A stretch of 64,000 nt of DNA from Rhizobacter sp. SG703 (GCF_012275445.1 NZ_JAAZQK010000010.1:1-64000); one strand, 5' to 3'. Shown: positions 30,930 to 43,502, counted from the first letter of the stretch. Numbers and translations: made by a program. Notes: generated from the letters alone by a model not told the origin.

Positions 30930-31025
30930 GGAGAGGTCCTTTCAAGACTCGCGAAATCGTTTTCGACCTCGCATGACCGCAATCCTAGGGTTTACCCCAT
31001 GGGTTGACCACTGAAAGCTGTGAAT

Positions 31026-31050
31026 CAGTGATATACACGCCAGTGATATC
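31026..31050. promoter_or_regulatory. Direct repeat in the divergent LysR / small-gene gap
   Basis: CAGTGATATAC (31026-31036) is repeated as CAGTGATATC (31041-31050), a 15-base period, about 23 bases before the LysR ATG. It is a plausible autoregulatory site for the LysR protein. Confidence 0.5.
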
Positions 31051-31072
31051 CCGGTGTCGAGGAGTACGAAAC

Positions 31073-32008
31073 ATGAATTTCCGCACACTTGACTTGAACC
31101 TGCTGCGCGTGTTTGACGCGGTGATGGCAGAAGGCAACCTGACCCGCGCGGCCGAGCGGCTGGCGCTGACGCAGCCGGCGGTCAGCAACGCCCTCAAGCG
31201 CCTGAAGGACTCTGTCGGTGAGGAACTGCTCACTCGCACATCGTTCGGCGTGAAGCCCACGCCGCGTGCCGAGCAGCTGTGGCCGGAGGTCCAGGCCGCG
31301 CTGGCGGCGCTGCGCCAGGCCTTCGCGCCGGGCGACTACGACCCGCAGAAAGATGTGGCGAACTTCCGACTCGCGATGGCGGACGCCACCGCGGCGATGC
31401 TGATGCCGTCGCTGGTTCAGCAGATCGAACAGAGCCAGGCGCTCGCCAACCTGCGGGTGATCCCGTTGACGACGCGCGACCCGCGCCCGCTGCTGGAGCG
31501 GGGCGAGGTCGATTTCGCGCTCGGCTACTTCCCCGACGCGGTGGCCAACCTGATCGCCCAGGGCAGCGCGAGCCCGATCCACCACGAGCGCCTGTACGAC
31601 AGCCAATATGTGTGCGTGATGCGGCGCGGCAACCCGCTGGCCGACGGCGAGCTGACGCTGGACCGCTTCTGCGAAGCACATCACCTGCTGGTCAGCTTTT
31701 CCGGCCGGCCGCACGGGCTGGTCGACCAGGCGCTGACGCAGCTGCATCGCACGCGGCGCATCGTGCTGACCGTCAACCAGTTCTTCACCGCCGGCCGGGT
31801 GGTCGCCAGCAGCGACCTGCTGACCGTGCTGCCGCGCACCTTCATCGCCGCGACCGGCTACCAGGAGCACTTGGTGCAGCGGCCGATCCCGCTGCCGCTG
31901 GCGGGCATCCACGTCGAGGCGCTGTGGCACATGCGGCACGACCGGGCCAGCGCGCACCAGTGGCTGCGCGCACGGCTGGTGGAGGCGGCGCAGTCGGCCA
32001 CCGACTGA
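31073..32008 (+). CDS. LysR-family transcriptional regulator
   Basis: 311 residues. The N-terminal winged HTH (FRTLDLNLLRVFDAVMAEGNLTRAAERLALTQPAVSNALKRL, about 2-45) belongs to the NodD/NahR-like branch, in which LLRVFDAVM is typical. The C-terminal effector domain carries ERGEVDFALGYFP and VLPRTFI. Family members respond to small aromatic or fatty-acid effectors; the ligand is unknown. Divergent from the three tiny genes, with the hut cluster downstream; HutC rather than this protein probably controls hut. Confidence 0.88.
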   Translation: MNFRTLDLNLLRVFDAVMAEGNLTRAAERLALTQPAVSNALKRLKDSVGEELLTRTSFGVKPTPRAEQLWPEVQAALAALRQAFAPGDYDPQKDVANFRLAMADATAAMLMPSLVQQIEQSQALANLRVIPLTTRDPRPLLERGEVDFALGYFPDAVANLIAQGSASPIHHERLYDSQYVCVMRRGNPLADGELTLDRFCEAHHLLVSFSGRPHGLVDQALTQLHRTRRIVLTVNQFFTAGRVVASSDLLTVLPRTFIAATGYQEHLVQRPIPLPLAGIHVEALWHMRHDRASAHQWLRARLVEAAQSATD

Positions 32009-32063
32009 TCGGCGAACTGCACCCCGGGCTTGACGGCCCGTGCAAGTCCCGGCATCCTGCGCC

Positions 32064-32081
32064 AAGTGGTCTAGACCACTT
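32064..32081. promoter_or_regulatory. HutC operator upstream of hutU
   Basis: AAGTGGTCTAGACCACTT, a perfect 18-base palindrome, 24 bases before the hutU ATG. Two near-copies precede the other hut units. It fits the GntR/HutC-family inverted repeat with GT-rich arms, so it is most likely bound by HutC and released by urocanate. Confidence 0.85.
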
Positions 32082-32105
32082 TCCAGAACCCCTCGAAGGC
32101 CGCCG

Positions 32106-33838
<1,733 letters not shown>

Positions 33839-33839
<1 letters not shown>

Positions 33840-34414
33840 TGGGAGGGCGCAGCGAGACGCTGGACCTGCAGTCGCTGCCGGCCGTGGCCTGGCGCAACGG
33901 CGCCGGGCTCACGCGCGAGCTGGCGGTGCATCCGCGCGATGCTTCGGCTGATTTCGACTGGCGCCTCAGCGTCGCCGAGGTCGAGCGCGACGCGCCGTTC
34001 TCCGCGTTTCCCGGCATCGCCCGCTGCATCGTGCTGCTGCGCGGCGCCGGCATGCGGCTGCAGTCGGACGATGGCCAACTCGACGAGCGACTCGACCGCG
34101 CGCACCGCCCCTTCCATTTCTCCGGCGATGTTGCGTTGACCGCCACGCTGTTCGACGGCCCGTGCCGCGACTTCAACGTGATGGTGCGGCGTGGCCGCTG
34201 GCGCGCCGACGTGCGCGCATTGCACGGCGCCACGCGCACCGAGCCGGCCGTCGCCGGGCTGCTGCTCGCGAGCCTGGGCCGCTGGTCCGACGGCGCGCGC
34301 GGGCTCGGCCCGCTGCAGGCCTGGCTGTGGCGCGACGGGATGCCCGCGCTGTCGCTCGAATGCACCGGCGAAGCGCCCTGCGCGCTGCTGGTTCGATTGG
34401 AGCCCGTGACATGA
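33839..34414 (+). CDS. hutD: HutD family protein
   Basis: 191 residues of the cupin-like HutD family, whose members travel with hut genes and are thought to limit or buffer pathway flux by binding an intermediate. Visible: VAWRNGAGLTRELAVHP, DFDWRLSVAEVERDAPFSAFPGI and PFHFSGDVALTATLFDGPCRDFNVM, the conserved core. Both ends overlap neighbours (one base with hutU, ATGA with hutF). Confidence 0.93.
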
Positions 34415-35778
34415 GCCCGACCGGATCGCTGTTCGCCCGCCACGCGCTGCTGCCGCAAGGCTGGGCCGACGACGTGCTGCTGCAATGGGACGATGCCGGC
34501 ACGCTGACCTGCGTCGAAGCCGGCCTGCAGCCGCCTGCCGGCACCGAGCGCGTGGCCGGCGCGCTGCTGCCCGGCCTGCCGAACCTGCATTCGCACGCGT
34601 TCCAGCGTGCCTTCGCCGGCTTGACCGAGCACCGCAGCGCCGAGCAGGACAGCTTCTGGAGCTGGCGCGCGCTGATGTACGGCTTCGCGCAGGCGCTGAC
34701 GCCCGACGCGCTGCAGGCCATCGCGACGCAGCTCTACATCGAGATGCTGCAGGCCGGCTACACCGCCGTCTGCGAGTTCCACTATGTCCATCACCAGCCC
34801 GACGGCCGCCTGCATGCCGATGCGGCCGAGATGTCGTTGCGCCTGGTGGCCGCCGCGCGCGACGCCGGCATCGGCCTGACGATGCTGCCGGTGCTGTACC
34901 AGGCCAGCGGCTTCGGCGGCAAGCCGGCACTGGCCGAGCAACGCCGCTTCCTGAACAGCGTCGACGGCCTGCTGTCGCTGATCGGCCGGCTGCGGCACGA
35001 CGGCGTGCGCGTCGGCGCGGCGCCGCACTCGCTGCGCGCGGTGCCGCCGGAAGCGCTGCGCGACCTGCTCGGCGGGCTGCACGGCGCCGACGCCAGCGCG
35101 CCGGTGCACATCCACGTGGCCGAGCAGCAGCGCGAGGTCGACGACTGCCTGGCCTGGAGCGGCCAGCGGCCGGTGCAGTGGCTGCTCGACCATGCCGCGG
35201 TCGACGCGCGCTGGTGCCTGGTGCATGCGACGCACCTCGACGCGATCGAGCGGCGCGCGCTCGCGCGCAGCGGTGCGGTCGCCGGCCTGTGCCCGAGCAC
35301 CGAGGCCAACCTCGGCGACGGCGTGTTCGATGCCGAGGCCTTCATCGCCGACGGCGGGCACTGGGGCATCGGCTCCGACAGCCATGCGAGCGTCGACGCG
35401 GCCGAGGAACTGCGGCTGCTCGAATACGTTCAGCGGCTGACGAAGCAGCGCCGCAACGTGCTCGCGAGCGCCGCGCACCCGCAGGTGGCCGATGCGATGT
35501 GGCTGTCGGCGGTGACTGGCGGCGCTCGAGCCAGCGGGCGGTCGATCGGCGGACTGCGTGTCGGCCAGCAGGCGGACCTGCTGCACCTGGCTGACGATGC
35601 GGGCCTCAACGCCTCGCAACGCCTTGCGAGCCATGTGTTTGCGACCCATGGCGCCCGCGGCGTGCGCGACGTCTGGGTGGCCGGTCAACGCCGCGTGCAC
35701 GAGGGCCGGCATGCCGGCGCTGAGCGCGCCGCCGAGGCCTTCATTGCCGCACGCACCCACCTGCTGGAGCTCCGATGA
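34411..35778 (+). CDS. hutF: Formimidoylglutamate deiminase
   Basis: Amidohydrolase that converts N-formimino-glutamate to N-formyl-glutamate and ammonia; together with HutG this gives the five-step histidine route. 455 residues. The metal ligands are visible in [16 protein letters not shown] (HxH, near residue 58), in the [14 protein letters not shown] segment and in [19 protein letters not shown]. The ATG overlaps the hutD stop and the TGA overlaps the hutI start. Confidence 0.96.
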   Translation: MSPTGSLFARHALLPQGWADDVLLQWDDAGTLTCVEAGLQPPAGTERVAGALLPGLPNLHSHAFQRAFAGLTEHRSAEQDSFWSWRALMYGFAQALTPDALQAIATQLYIEMLQAGYTAVCEFHYVHHQPDGRLHADAAEMSLRLVAAARDAGIGLTMLPVLYQASGFGGKPALAEQRRFLNSVDGLLSLIGRLRHDGVRVGAAPHSLRAVPPEALRDLLGGLHGADASAPVHIHVAEQQREVDDCLAWSGQRPVQWLLDHAAVDARWCLVHATHLDAIERRALARSGAVAGLCPSTEANLGDGVFDAEAFIADGGHWGIGSDSHASVDAAEELRLLEYVQRLTKQRRNVLASAAHPQVADAMWLSAVTGGARASGRSIGGLRVGQQADLLHLADDAGLNASQRLASHVFATHGARGVRDVWVAGQRRVHEGRHAGAERAAEAFIAARTHLLELR

Positions 35779-36998
35779 CCGACCTGCTGCTGACGAACGC
35801 ACGCATCGTCGACGGGCTGGACGACGCCTGCACGCCGTCGGCGCCAGGCTTCGTCGCGGTCACCGGCGGGCGCATCGAACGCGTCGGGCCGATGGCCGCG
35901 CTACCGCGCGGGCTGCGGCCGCGCGCCGAGCACGACGCCGGCGGCGCGCTGCTGACCCCCGGCCTGATCGACTGCCACACGCACCTGGTCTACGCCGGTG
36001 ACCGCGCGCGCGAGTTCGAACTGCGGCTGCAGGGCGCGAGCTACGAAGAGATCGCGCGCGCCGGCGGCGGCATCCGCTCGACCGTGCGGCAGACCCGCGA
36101 CGCGACGCCCGAGGCCTTGTTCGATGCCTCCGCCCGCCGGCTGCGCGAGCTGATGCGGCACGGCGTGACGACCGTCGAGATCAAGTCCGGCTACGGGCTG
36201 TCGCTCGATGCCGAGCGCAAGTGCCTGCAGGTCGCGCGCCGGCTCGGCGAGCGCTTCCCGGTCGACGTGCGCACCACGCTGCTGGCCGCGCACGCACTGC
36301 CGCCGGAGTTCGAAGGCCGTGCCGACGCGTACATCGACGAGATCGTCGGCCACCTGCTGCCGGCGATCGCGCGCGACGGCCTGGCCGACGCGGTCGATGC
36401 GTTCTGCGAGACCATCGGCTTCACGCCGGCCCAGACGCAGCGCGTGTTCGACGCGGCGCGGCGCCACGGCCTGCCGGTCAAGCTGCATGCCGAGCAGCTG
36501 TCGAACCAGCACGGCGCCGCGCTGGCGGCCGACTTCGGTGCGCTGTCGGCCGACCACCTGGAGCATGTCGACGAGGCCGGCGTCATCGCGATGGCGCGTG
36601 CCGGCACGGTGGCGGTGATGCTGCCGGGCGCGTACTACTTCCTGCGCGACACGGTGGCGCCGCCGATCGCGCTGTTCCGCCGGCACCGCGTGCCGATGGC
36701 GGTCGCGACCGACTGCAACCCGGGCACCAGCCCCGGCACGCACCTGCCGCTGATGATGAACATGGCCTGCACGCTGTTCCGCATGACGCCGGCCGAGGCG
36801 CTGCTCGGCGTCACGCGCCACGCGGCGAAGGCGCTGGGTCTCGCGGCCACGCACGGCGCCATCGACGCAGGCCGGCAGGCCGACCTGTGCCTGTGGGACG
36901 TCGACCACCCGGCCGCGTTGAGCTACGCGATCGGCGCGAGCCCGCTACGCGCGTGCTTCCACCGCGGCATCGAGCGCGGCCTGCAGCATCTGCCGTAG
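35775..36998 (+). CDS. hutI: Imidazolonepropionase
   Basis: Zn/Fe amidohydrolase opening the imidazolone ring to formiminoglutamate, step three of the pathway. 407 residues. Motifs: [40 protein letters not shown] (metal HxH at about 75-77), [38 protein letters not shown] and [11 protein letters not shown]. The 3' end overlaps the convergent hutG by 54 bases, an unusually long tail-to-tail coding overlap. Confidence 0.97.
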   Translation: MTDLLLTNARIVDGLDDACTPSAPGFVAVTGGRIERVGPMAALPRGLRPRAEHDAGGALLTPGLIDCHTHLVYAGDRAREFELRLQGASYEEIARAGGGIRSTVRQTRDATPEALFDASARRLRELMRHGVTTVEIKSGYGLSLDAERKCLQVARRLGERFPVDVRTTLLAAHALPPEFEGRADAYIDEIVGHLLPAIARDGLADAVDAFCETIGFTPAQTQRVFDAARRHGLPVKLHAEQLSNQHGAALAADFGALSADHLEHVDEAGVIAMARAGTVAVMLPGAYYFLRDTVAPPIALFRRHRVPMAVATDCNPGTSPGTHLPLMMNMACTLFRMTPAEALLGVTRHAAKALGLAATHGAIDAGRQADLCLWDVDHPAALSYAIGASPLRACFHRGIERGLQHLP

Positions 36999-37763
36999 CA
37001 GCGGCCGCACGCGGGCCGCGAGGTCGGGCCGGAAGCCGAACGGCGCCGGCTCGTCCATGTAGGTGCAGTGGCACATCTCCATCTGCAGCGCGTGGATGCC
37101 GCGTGCCGGCTCGCCGTAGTGGCGCGTGATGTAGCCGCCCTTGAAGCGGCCATTGCTGACCTGGGTGTAGTCGCGCTGGCCAGCGAGCACCGCTTCGACC
37201 GCCGCCTGCACGCGCGGTGCGCAGGCGCGCCCCTGGTCGGTGCCGAGGTTCAGGTCGGGCAACTTGCCCTCGAAGAAGCGCGGCAGCACGCTCGAGATCG
37301 AGTGGGCGTCCCACAGCACCGCGACGCCGTGCAGGTCGCGCAGCCGCTCCAGTTCGCCGCGCAGCGCGACGTGGTACGGGCGCCAGAAGCGTTCGCGGCG
37401 GGTCTCCAGCTCGGCCGCGTCCGGCGCCTGGCCCGCGAGGTACAGCGGCTGCTTGCGGAAGGTGTCCTGCGGCACCAGGCCGGTCGTGTCCTGCCCCGGA
37501 TAGAGGTTGGTGTCCTCCGGCGGGCGGTTCAGGTCGATCACGTAGCGCGACATCTGCGGCACCAGCGTGCTCGCGCCCATCTGCGCGACGAAGTCGTAGA
37601 GCTGCGGCAGGTGCCAGTCGGTGTCGGCGCGCAGCAGCGCCTCGGGGGTCATGCGCGCCTCGATGTCCGGCGGGATGCCGATGCCGGCGTGCGGGAACGA
37701 GACGAGCAGCGGGACGCTGCCCCGCGAGAGTGCGTACGTCGGTGCGTGCGTGCTGGTTTCCAT
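36945..37763 (-). CDS. hutG: N-formylglutamate deformylase
   Basis: Hydrolyses N-formyl-glutamate to glutamate and formate, the last step when HutF is used. 272 residues. Conserved: [85 protein letters not shown] and [16 protein letters not shown]. The ATG at 37763 matches the family start. It is transcribed away from the transporter genes over a shared HutC site and ends inside the hutI coding region. Confidence 0.95.
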   Translation of the reverse strand: METSTHAPTYALSRGSVPLLVSFPHAGIGIPPDIEARMTPEALLRADTDWHLPQLYDFVAQMGASTLVPQMSRYVIDLNRPPEDTNLYPGQDTTGLVPQDTFRKQPLYLAGQAPDAAELETRRERFWRPYHVALRGELERLRDLHGVAVLWDAHSISSVLPRFFEGKLPDLNLGTDQGRACAPRVQAAVEAVLAGQRDYTQVSNGRFKGGYITRHYGEPARGIHALQMEMCHCTYMDEPAPFGFRPDLAARVRPLLRQMLQAALDAAVEARA

Positions 37764-37769
37764 GGGTGG

Positions 37770-37787
37770 AAGTGGCCTAGACAACCG
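37770..37787. promoter_or_regulatory. HutC operator between hutG and the hut transporter
   Basis: AAGTGGCCTAGACAACCG matches the hutU palindrome with three changes. Placed seven bases before the hutG ATG and 75 before the binding-protein ATG, it could control both directions. Confidence 0.7.
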
Positions 37788-37862
37788 GGAGGCCGAGTGT
37801 AGACTGCCCGGCACAGGGCTTGCATCAGGCCCGTCGGCTTTCCCCTTCCCGCAGGAGTCCTG

Positions 37863-38822
37863 ATGAATCGAGTGCATGCCCTGGCCGGCCTGATGGTCGC
37901 ATCGATGATGTTGTCGGCGTCGGCCGCGATGGCGCAGGAGACGCCGGTCGCGATCGCGATCTCCGGCTGGACCGGCTTTGCGCCGCTGACGCTCGCGAAG
38001 GAGGCCGGCATCTACAAGAAGCACGGCCTCGACGTGTCGATCAAGAAGATCCCGCAGAAAGACCGCCACCTCGCGATCGCCTCCGGCGACGTGCAGTGCG
38101 CGGCCACGACGGTCGAGACCTGGGTGGTGTGGAATGCCAACGGTGTCGCCGCGACGCAGATCTTCCAGCTCGACAAGAGCTTCGGCGCCGACGGCATGGT
38201 GGTGCGCAACCACATCGCGAAGATCGCCGACCTGAAGGGCAAGACGGTCGCCGCCTCGGCCCCCGGCACCGCGCCGTACTTCGGCCTCGCGTGGATGCTG
38301 AAGAAGAACGGCCTGTCGGTGAAGGACGTCAAGGTCGTCACGCTCGAGCCGCAGGCCGCCGCGAATGCCTTCGTCGCGAACGCCGGCGACCTGGATGCCG
38401 CGATGACCTACGAGCCCTACCTGTCGACGGTGCGCGCGAAGCCCGAGGCCGGCAAGATCATCGCGACCACGCTGGACTACCCGATGGTGATGGACACCTT
38501 CGGCTGCACGCCGAAGTTCCTGCAGGAGAACCCGAAGGCCGCGAAGGCGCTGGCCGACAGCTACTTCGATGCGCTGGAGATGATCCGCAACGAGCCGAAG
38601 AAGTCGTTCGAGATCATGGGCGCCGACGTCAAGCAGAGCGGCGAGGCCTTCGAGAAATCGCAGGCCTACCTGCGCTGGCAGGACCGCGCGGCCAACCAGC
38701 GCTTCTTCACCAGCGTGCTGCAGCCGTTCAGCAAGGAGGCGGCCGAACTGCTGCTGGAGATCGGCAGCATCAAGCAGATCCCCGACCTGAAGGCGCTGTC
38801 GGACACCCGCTTCATCCAGTGA
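37863..38822 (+). CDS. NitT/TauT-type ABC transporter substrate-binding protein of the hut locus
   Basis: 319-residue periplasmic binding protein (NMT1/TauA family) with a signal peptide ending SAAMA-QE. The mature N-terminus IAISGWTGFAPLTLAKEAGIYKKHGLDV is typical, as are GKTVAASAPGTAPYFGLAWML and MTYEPYLSTVRA. Because it sits inside the hut regulon behind a HutC site, its ligand is probably histidine, urocanate or a related compound; the family itself is better known for taurine, nitrate and thiamine precursors. A GGAG site precedes the ATG; its stop overlaps the permease GTG. Confidence 0.9.
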   Translation: MNRVHALAGLMVASMMLSASAAMAQETPVAIAISGWTGFAPLTLAKEAGIYKKHGLDVSIKKIPQKDRHLAIASGDVQCAATTVETWVVWNANGVAATQIFQLDKSFGADGMVVRNHIAKIADLKGKTVAASAPGTAPYFGLAWMLKKNGLSVKDVKVVTLEPQAAANAFVANAGDLDAAMTYEPYLSTVRAKPEAGKIIATTLDYPMVMDTFGCTPKFLQENPKAAKALADSYFDALEMIRNEPKKSFEIMGADVKQSGEAFEKSQAYLRWQDRAANQRFFTSVLQPFSKEAAELLLEIGSIKQIPDLKALSDTRFIQ

Positions 38823-39592
38823 AGCCATTGCAGCCAGTCGAACCCGGGCGGCGCATCGCGCTCGGGGTCGCGTTCTTCGTGCTGTTCTTCGCCGGCTGGG
38901 CGTTCGCGACGCTCGGCGGCTTCGTCTCGAAAACCTTCCTGGCGGACCCGCTGACGATGGTGCGCTCGGGCTGGGAGCTGCTGACGCAGCAGGGCTTCGC
39001 GCACGACGTCGGCATGACGATGTGGCGCGTGATCGGCGGCTTCATCGCGGCCGCGCTGCTCGCGTTGCCGCTGGGCACCGCGATGGGCGCGTACAAGGCA
39101 GTCGAGGCGTTCTTCGAGCCCTTCGTGTCGTTCGCGCGTTACCTGCCGGCGTCAGCCTTCATCCCGCTGCTCATCTTGTGGGCCGGCATCGGCGAGGCGC
39201 AGAAGCTCTCGGTGATCTTCCTCGGCTCGTTCTTCCAACTTGTGCTGATGATCGCGGTCAGCGTCGGCAACACGCGGCGCGACCTGGTGGAGGCGGCCTA
39301 CACGCTGGGCGCGCGCGACTGGGGCATCGTGCGCCGCGTGCTGATCCCGGCCGCCGCGCCGCAGGTGGCCGAGACGCTGCGGCTGGTGCTCGGCTGGGCC
39401 TGGACCTACGTGATCGTCGCCGAGCTGATCGGCGCATCGAGCGGCATCGGCCACATGATCACCGACAGCCAGGCGCTGCTGGCCACCGACCAGATCATCT
39501 TCGGCATCCTCACCATCGGCGTGATCGGCCTGGTGTCCGACCTCGGGTTCAAGCGCCTGAACCGCCGGCTGTTCCGCTGGGCCTCGCTGTGA
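38819..39592 (+). CDS. NitT/TauT-type ABC transporter permease of the hut locus
   Basis: 257-residue inner-membrane permease of the SsuC/TauC type, with about six segments. The EAA loop reads DLVEAAYTLGARDWGIVRRVLIPAAAPQ, and a late segment AWTYVIVAELIGASSGIGHMI is typical. GTG start in a GTGA overlap with the binding-protein stop; the stop overlaps the ATPase GTG in the same way, so the three subunits are translationally coupled. Confidence 0.93.
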   Translation: MKPLQPVEPGRRIALGVAFFVLFFAGWAFATLGGFVSKTFLADPLTMVRSGWELLTQQGFAHDVGMTMWRVIGGFIAAALLALPLGTAMGAYKAVEAFFEPFVSFARYLPASAFIPLLILWAGIGEAQKLSVIFLGSFFQLVLMIAVSVGNTRRDLVEAAYTLGARDWGIVRRVLIPAAAPQVAETLRLVLGWAWTYVIVAELIGASSGIGHMITDSQALLATDQIIFGILTIGVIGLVSDLGFKRLNRRLFRWASL

Positions 39593-40377
39593 GCCGGCTG
39601 TCGATCCGCGGCGTGGGCCGCAGCTTCGCCGGCCTGCACGGTGCCCCCCCGACGCTCGCGCTGCAGCCGACCGACCTGGAGGTCGCCGACAACGACTTCA
39701 TCACGGTGCTGGGGCCGTCGGGCTGCGGCAAGTCGACGCTGCTGCGCATCGTCGCCGGTCTCGACGAGCCGAGCACCGGCCAGGTGCTGCTCGACGGCGC
39801 GCCGGTGCGCGGCCCGGGCGCCGACCGCGGCATGGTGTTCCAGAGCTACACGCTGTTCCCGTGGCTGACGGTGCGGCAGAACATCTGCTTCGGGCTGCGC
39901 GAGAAGGGCCTGCCCGACGCGCAGCAGCGCGAGATCGCGCAGCGCTTCATCGCCGAGGTCGGGCTCGCCGGCTTCGAGTCGCACTTTCCGAAGCAGCTGT
40001 CGGGCGGCATGCAGCAGCGCGTCGCGCTGGCGCGGGCGCTGGCCAACGACCCGAAGATCCTGCTGCTCGACGAACCCTTCGGCGCGCTCGACCACCAGAC
40101 CCGCGCGCTGATGCAGGAGCTGCTGCTGTCGATCTGGGAGCAGCACCGCAAGACGGTGCTGTTCGTCACGCACGACATCGACGAGGCGATCTTCATGGGC
40201 AACCGCTGCGCGGTGTTCAGTGCCCGGCCGGGCCGCATCAAGACCGACCTCGCGATCGATCTGCCGTACCCGCGGCATTACACCGTGAAGACGACGCCGA
40301 GGTTCTCGGAACTGAAGGCGCAACTGACCGAGGACATCCGGGCCGAGAGCATCAAGACGGTTGGGATGGAACACTGA
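39589..40377 (+). CDS. NitT/TauT-type ABC transporter ATPase of the hut locus
   Basis: 262 residues. Walker [10 protein letters not shown], signature [15 protein letters not shown], Walker [18 protein letters not shown]-loop VTHDIDEA: all canonical. GTG start overlapping the permease stop. Its 3' end overlaps the convergent hutH by 26 bases. It powers uptake of the presumed histidine-pathway substrate. Confidence 0.93.
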   Translation: MSRLSIRGVGRSFAGLHGAPPTLALQPTDLEVADNDFITVLGPSGCGKSTLLRIVAGLDEPSTGQVLLDGAPVRGPGADRGMVFQSYTLFPWLTVRQNICFGLREKGLPDAQQREIAQRFIAEVGLAGFESHFPKQLSGGMQQRVALARALANDPKILLLDEPFGALDHQTRALMQELLLSIWEQHRKTVLFVTHDIDEAIFMGNRCAVFSARPGRIKTDLAIDLPYPRHYTVKTTPRFSELKAQLTEDIRAESIKTVGMEH

Positions 40378-41872
40378 GCCCGGCGTGCTCGATCATCTGC
40401 GTGGCCGCCTCGATGTCCGGCGCCATCAACCGGTCTTCCTTCAGGAACGGCACCCGCTCGCGCAGCCGGGCATGCAGCGACTCCAGCGCCGGCGACGAGC
40501 GCAGCGGCCGGTGGAAATCGAGCGCCTGGGCCGAGGCCAGCCATTCGATCGCGACGATGCCGGCCGTGTTGTCCAGCATCTGGTGCAGGCGCCGCGCGGC
40601 GTAGGTCGCCATCGACACATGGTCTTCCTGGTTGGCCGAGGTCGGCAGCGAATCGACGCTGGCCGGGTGCGCCAGCGACTTGTTCTCGGACGCGAGCGCC
40701 GCCGCCGTGACCTGCGCGATCATGAAGCCGGAGTTGAGCCCGCCGTTCTCGACCAGGAAGGCTGGCAACCCGGAGATGCCCGGGTCCATCAGCATCGCGG
40801 TGCGCCGCTCCGACAACGCGCCGATCTCGGCGATCGCGAGTGCCAGGTTGTCGGCCGCGAAGGCCACCGGCTCGGCGTGGAAGTTGCCGCCGGACAGCGC
40901 CTCCAGCGTGTCGGCGAACACCAGCGGGTTGTCGGAGACACCGTTCGCCTCGGTCAGCAGCACGTTCCACGCATGCTGCATCTGGTCGAGGCAGGCGCCC
41001 ATCACCTGCGGCTGGCAGCGCAGGCAGTACGGGTCCTGCACCTTGTCGCAATCGAGGTGCGACTGGCGCAGCGCACTGCCGGCCAGCCAGCTGCGGAAAC
41101 TCGCCGCCACCTTGCGCTGGCCCGGCTGGCCGCGCACCTGGTGGATGCGGTCGTCGAACGGCGTGTCCGCGCCCTTGGCCGCGTCGACCGTCATCGCGCC
41201 GATGCCGATCGCCGCGTCGAAGATGCGCTCGAGCCGCTGCACCGCGACCAGCGCGAGCGCGGTCGACGCCTGCGTGCCGTTCAACAGCGCGAGGCCTTCC
41301 TTCGGGCCGAGCACCAGCGGCTGCAGCCCGGCGTGCGCGAGCGCCTGCACGGCGCCGACACGCTGGCCGTCGACGAAGGCCTCGCCGACCCCGATCAGCA
41401 CGCCGCTCAGGTGCGCGAGCGGCGCCAGGTCGCCCGACGCACCGACCGAGCCCTTCTCCGGCACCACCGGCAGCACGTCGGCGGCCAGCAGCGCGAGCAG
41501 CGCATCGATCACCTGCGGCCGCACGCCCGACACGCCATGCGCGAGGCTGGCCGCCTTCAGCAGCAGCATCAGCCGCACCACCGGCGCCGGCATCGGCTGG
41601 CCGATGCCGGCGCTGTGCGACAGCACCAGGTTCTTCTGCAGCTGGGCCAGCTGGTCGTCGGGGATGCGCGTCTGCGCCAGTTTGCCGAAGCCGGTGTTGA
41701 TGCCGTAGACCGGTTCGTGGCGCGCCATCAGCGTGGCGACCGCCTGCACGCTGGCATCGATGCCGGCCCGGGCCGACGGCGCGATCGTGAAGCGGGCCCC
41801 GCCGGCGGCCGCATCGAGCAGCATCGCCTTGTCGAGCTGGCCGGGGGTGATCAGGTGCGCAGGCGTCGTCAT
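40352..41872 (-). CDS. hutH: Histidine ammonia-lyase
   Basis: Deaminates L-histidine to urocanate, first step of the pathway. 506 residues. The MIO prosthetic group forms from Ala145-Ser146-Gly147 in [46 protein letters not shown] and [10 protein letters not shown] are also present. It is the only gene on its strand here, divergent from hutC over a HutC operator, while the other enzymes are elsewhere in the locus. Its tail overlaps the transporter ATPase. Confidence 0.97.
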   Translation of the reverse strand: MTTPAHLITPGQLDKAMLLDAAAGGARFTIAPSARAGIDASVQAVATLMARHEPVYGINTGFGKLAQTRIPDDQLAQLQKNLVLSHSAGIGQPMPAPVVRLMLLLKAASLAHGVSGVRPQVIDALLALLAADVLPVVPEKGSVGASGDLAPLAHLSGVLIGVGEAFVDGQRVGAVQALAHAGLQPLVLGPKEGLALLNGTQASTALALVAVQRLERIFDAAIGIGAMTVDAAKGADTPFDDRIHQVRGQPGQRKVAASFRSWLAGSALRQSHLDCDKVQDPYCLRCQPQVMGACLDQMQHAWNVLLTEANGVSDNPLVFADTLEALSGGNFHAEPVAFAADNLALAIAEIGALSERRTAMLMDPGISGLPAFLVENGGLNSGFMIAQVTAAALASENKSLAHPASVDSLPTSANQEDHVSMATYAARRLHQMLDNTAGIVAIEWLASAQALDFHRPLRSSPALESLHARLRERVPFLKEDRLMAPDIEAATQMIEHAGLSVPSQPS

Positions 41873-41904
41873 GGGGGTCCTCGCAGGCCGCGGCGAGCGC
41901 CGCA

Positions 41905-41922
41905 AAGTGGTCTAGACAACTT
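41905..41922. promoter_or_regulatory. HutC operator between hutH and hutC
   Basis: AAGTGGTCTAGACAACTT differs by one base from the palindrome before hutU. It lies 24 bases before hutC and 33 before hutH, suited to autoregulation of hutC and repression of hutH. Confidence 0.82.
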
Positions 41923-41945
41923 TAGCACAGGGGTAAGATCGGCCC

Positions 41946-42668
41946 ATGAAATCCGGCGACAAGACGCTGCCCTACGAAGCAGTCAAGCATTCGATCCGAC
42001 ACCGCATCGACGAGGGCGGCTGGCAGCCGGGCGTCAAGCTGCCGTCGGAGCGCGAACTGGTGCAGGAGTTCGGCTGCGCCCGCATGACGGTGCACCGCGC
42101 GCTGCGCGAGCTCGAGGACGAAGGGCTGATCGAGCGCCGCCAGGGCTCGGGCTCGTACGTGGCCGAGCTGCACCCGATCTCCAACCTGCTGCAGGTGCGC
42201 GACATCCACGACGAGATCGTCGAGCGCGGCCACCGCCACACGACGCGGGTGTGCGGTGTCGAGCGGGTGAAGGCGAGCGCCGGGATCGCGACCGCGATGC
42301 GCCTGCGCAAGGGCGCGGCGGTAATCCGCTGCCGGCTGGTGCACCTGGAGAACGGCGTGCCGATCCAGTACGAAGACCGGCATGTGAACCCGGCGCTCGC
42401 GCCCGACCTGCTGGCGCAGGACTTCACGCAGGTCACGCCGTCGCACGTGCTGTTCGAGCACGCGCCGCTGACCGAGGCCGAGCAGGTGGTCGAGGCGGTG
42501 CTCGCGACCGACGAGCAGGCGCGGCTGCTCGACGTGCCGCCCGGCAGCGCGCTGCTTCAGGTGTCGCGGCGCACGCTGTCGCAGGGCGTCGTCGCATCGG
42601 TCGCGCGGCTGGTGCATCCGGGCGGGCGCTATCGGTTGATCGGGTCTTTCTCCGCCGGCAAACCGTGA
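41946..42668 (+). CDS. hutC: GntR-family histidine utilisation repressor
   Basis: 240 residues. N-terminal GntR winged HTH (KLPSERELVQEFGCARMTVHRALRELEDEGLIERRQGSGSYVA, about 32-75), then a UbiC-transcription-regulator-type sensor domain with VIRCRLVHLENGVPIQYEDRHVNP and a final ASVARLVHPGGRYRL. HutC proteins are released from DNA by urocanate. It faces hutH; the three palindromes in the locus define its predicted regulon. Confidence 0.94.
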   Translation: MKSGDKTLPYEAVKHSIRHRIDEGGWQPGVKLPSERELVQEFGCARMTVHRALRELEDEGLIERRQGSGSYVAELHPISNLLQVRDIHDEIVERGHRHTTRVCGVERVKASAGIATAMRLRKGAAVIRCRLVHLENGVPIQYEDRHVNPALAPDLLAQDFTQVTPSHVLFEHAPLTEAEQVVEAVLATDEQARLLDVPPGSALLQVSRRTLSQGVVASVARLVHPGGRYRLIGSFSAGKP

Positions 42669-42724
42669 TCGCCCGTCGATCCGGATGACAATCCGCGTTC
42701 GATCGTTTGTTCAAGAGACCCGCC

Positions 42725-43498
42725 ATGCCCGCTCCCACCGCCCTGCCTGCTTCGCTGCCGCCCGCCCATGACCTGACCGATGCCGAGTTCGCCGAACTCG
42801 ATGACCTGCTGGCGGCCACGCCCGAACCACTGCAGCCGGTCGACGCGGTGATGCTCGACGGCTTCCTGTGCGGCGTGCTGGTTCAGCCGGTGCTGCTGGA
42901 GCCGGCCACCTGGCTGCCTCATGTGTTCGATTTCGACGGCCAGCCGCTGCCCGACGACGTCGACGCCGCCTGGCTGGAGCGCACCCGCGCGCTGGTGCTG
43001 CGCCGCTATGCCGCGCTGAACCGCGCGATCGTCGAGGACGGCTGGTTCAACCCGCTGGTGCTGGAGTTCGACGACGAGCACCCGCCGGCCCCGCTGGCCG
43101 AAGGCGAGGTCGATCCGATGGAAGGGCTGGCCGAGGTGTCGCAGCCGCTGATGCCGTGGGTCGCCGGCTTCCAGCATGCGGCGATCTGCTTTCCCGACCT
43201 GATGGAGCTGCCGCAGGACGAGGTGATGACCTCGCTCGCGCGGCTGTACCGCCACCTGCCGGCCGAGACCGACGAGGAACGCGAGGTCGTCGCGACGCTC
43301 GACCGCGAGTACCCGCTGTCGACGCTGGACGACGCGATCGAGGAGATGGTCACGACCGTCGCCGAGCTGTCCGACCTGACGCGCGACGCGCGCTACAAGG
43401 TCGACACCGTGAAGCGCGAGACGCCGAAGGTCGGCCGCAACGACCCCTGCCCGTGCGGCAGCGGCAAGAAGTTCAAGCAATGTCACGGAGCCACTTGA
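42725..43498 (+). CDS. UPF0149 (YecA-like) protein with SEC-C motif
   Basis: 257 residues. The UPF0149 domain (about 15-190) has the core [14 protein letters not shown] and [14 protein letters not shown]. At the C-terminus the zinc-binding SEC-C motif [17 protein letters not shown] occupies the last 20 residues, as in SecA tails. Proteins of this kind bind ribosome or translocation components. A paralogue without SEC-C lies at 51.2 kb. The phosphoesterase gene follows after four bases. Confidence 0.9.
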   Translation: MPAPTALPASLPPAHDLTDAEFAELDDLLAATPEPLQPVDAVMLDGFLCGVLVQPVLLEPATWLPHVFDFDGQPLPDDVDAAWLERTRALVLRRYAALNRAIVEDGWFNPLVLEFDDEHPPAPLAEGEVDPMEGLAEVSQPLMPWVAGFQHAAICFPDLMELPQDEVMTSLARLYRHLPAETDEEREVVATLDREYPLSTLDDAIEEMVTTVAELSDLTRDARYKVDTVKRETPKVGRNDPCPCGSGKKFKQCHGAT

Positions 43499-43502
43499 AC
43501 CG

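Noticed and set aside
37764..38828. N-terminal extension of hutG by 355 codons
   Set aside because: It runs antisense through the binding-protein gene; the family start is at 37763.
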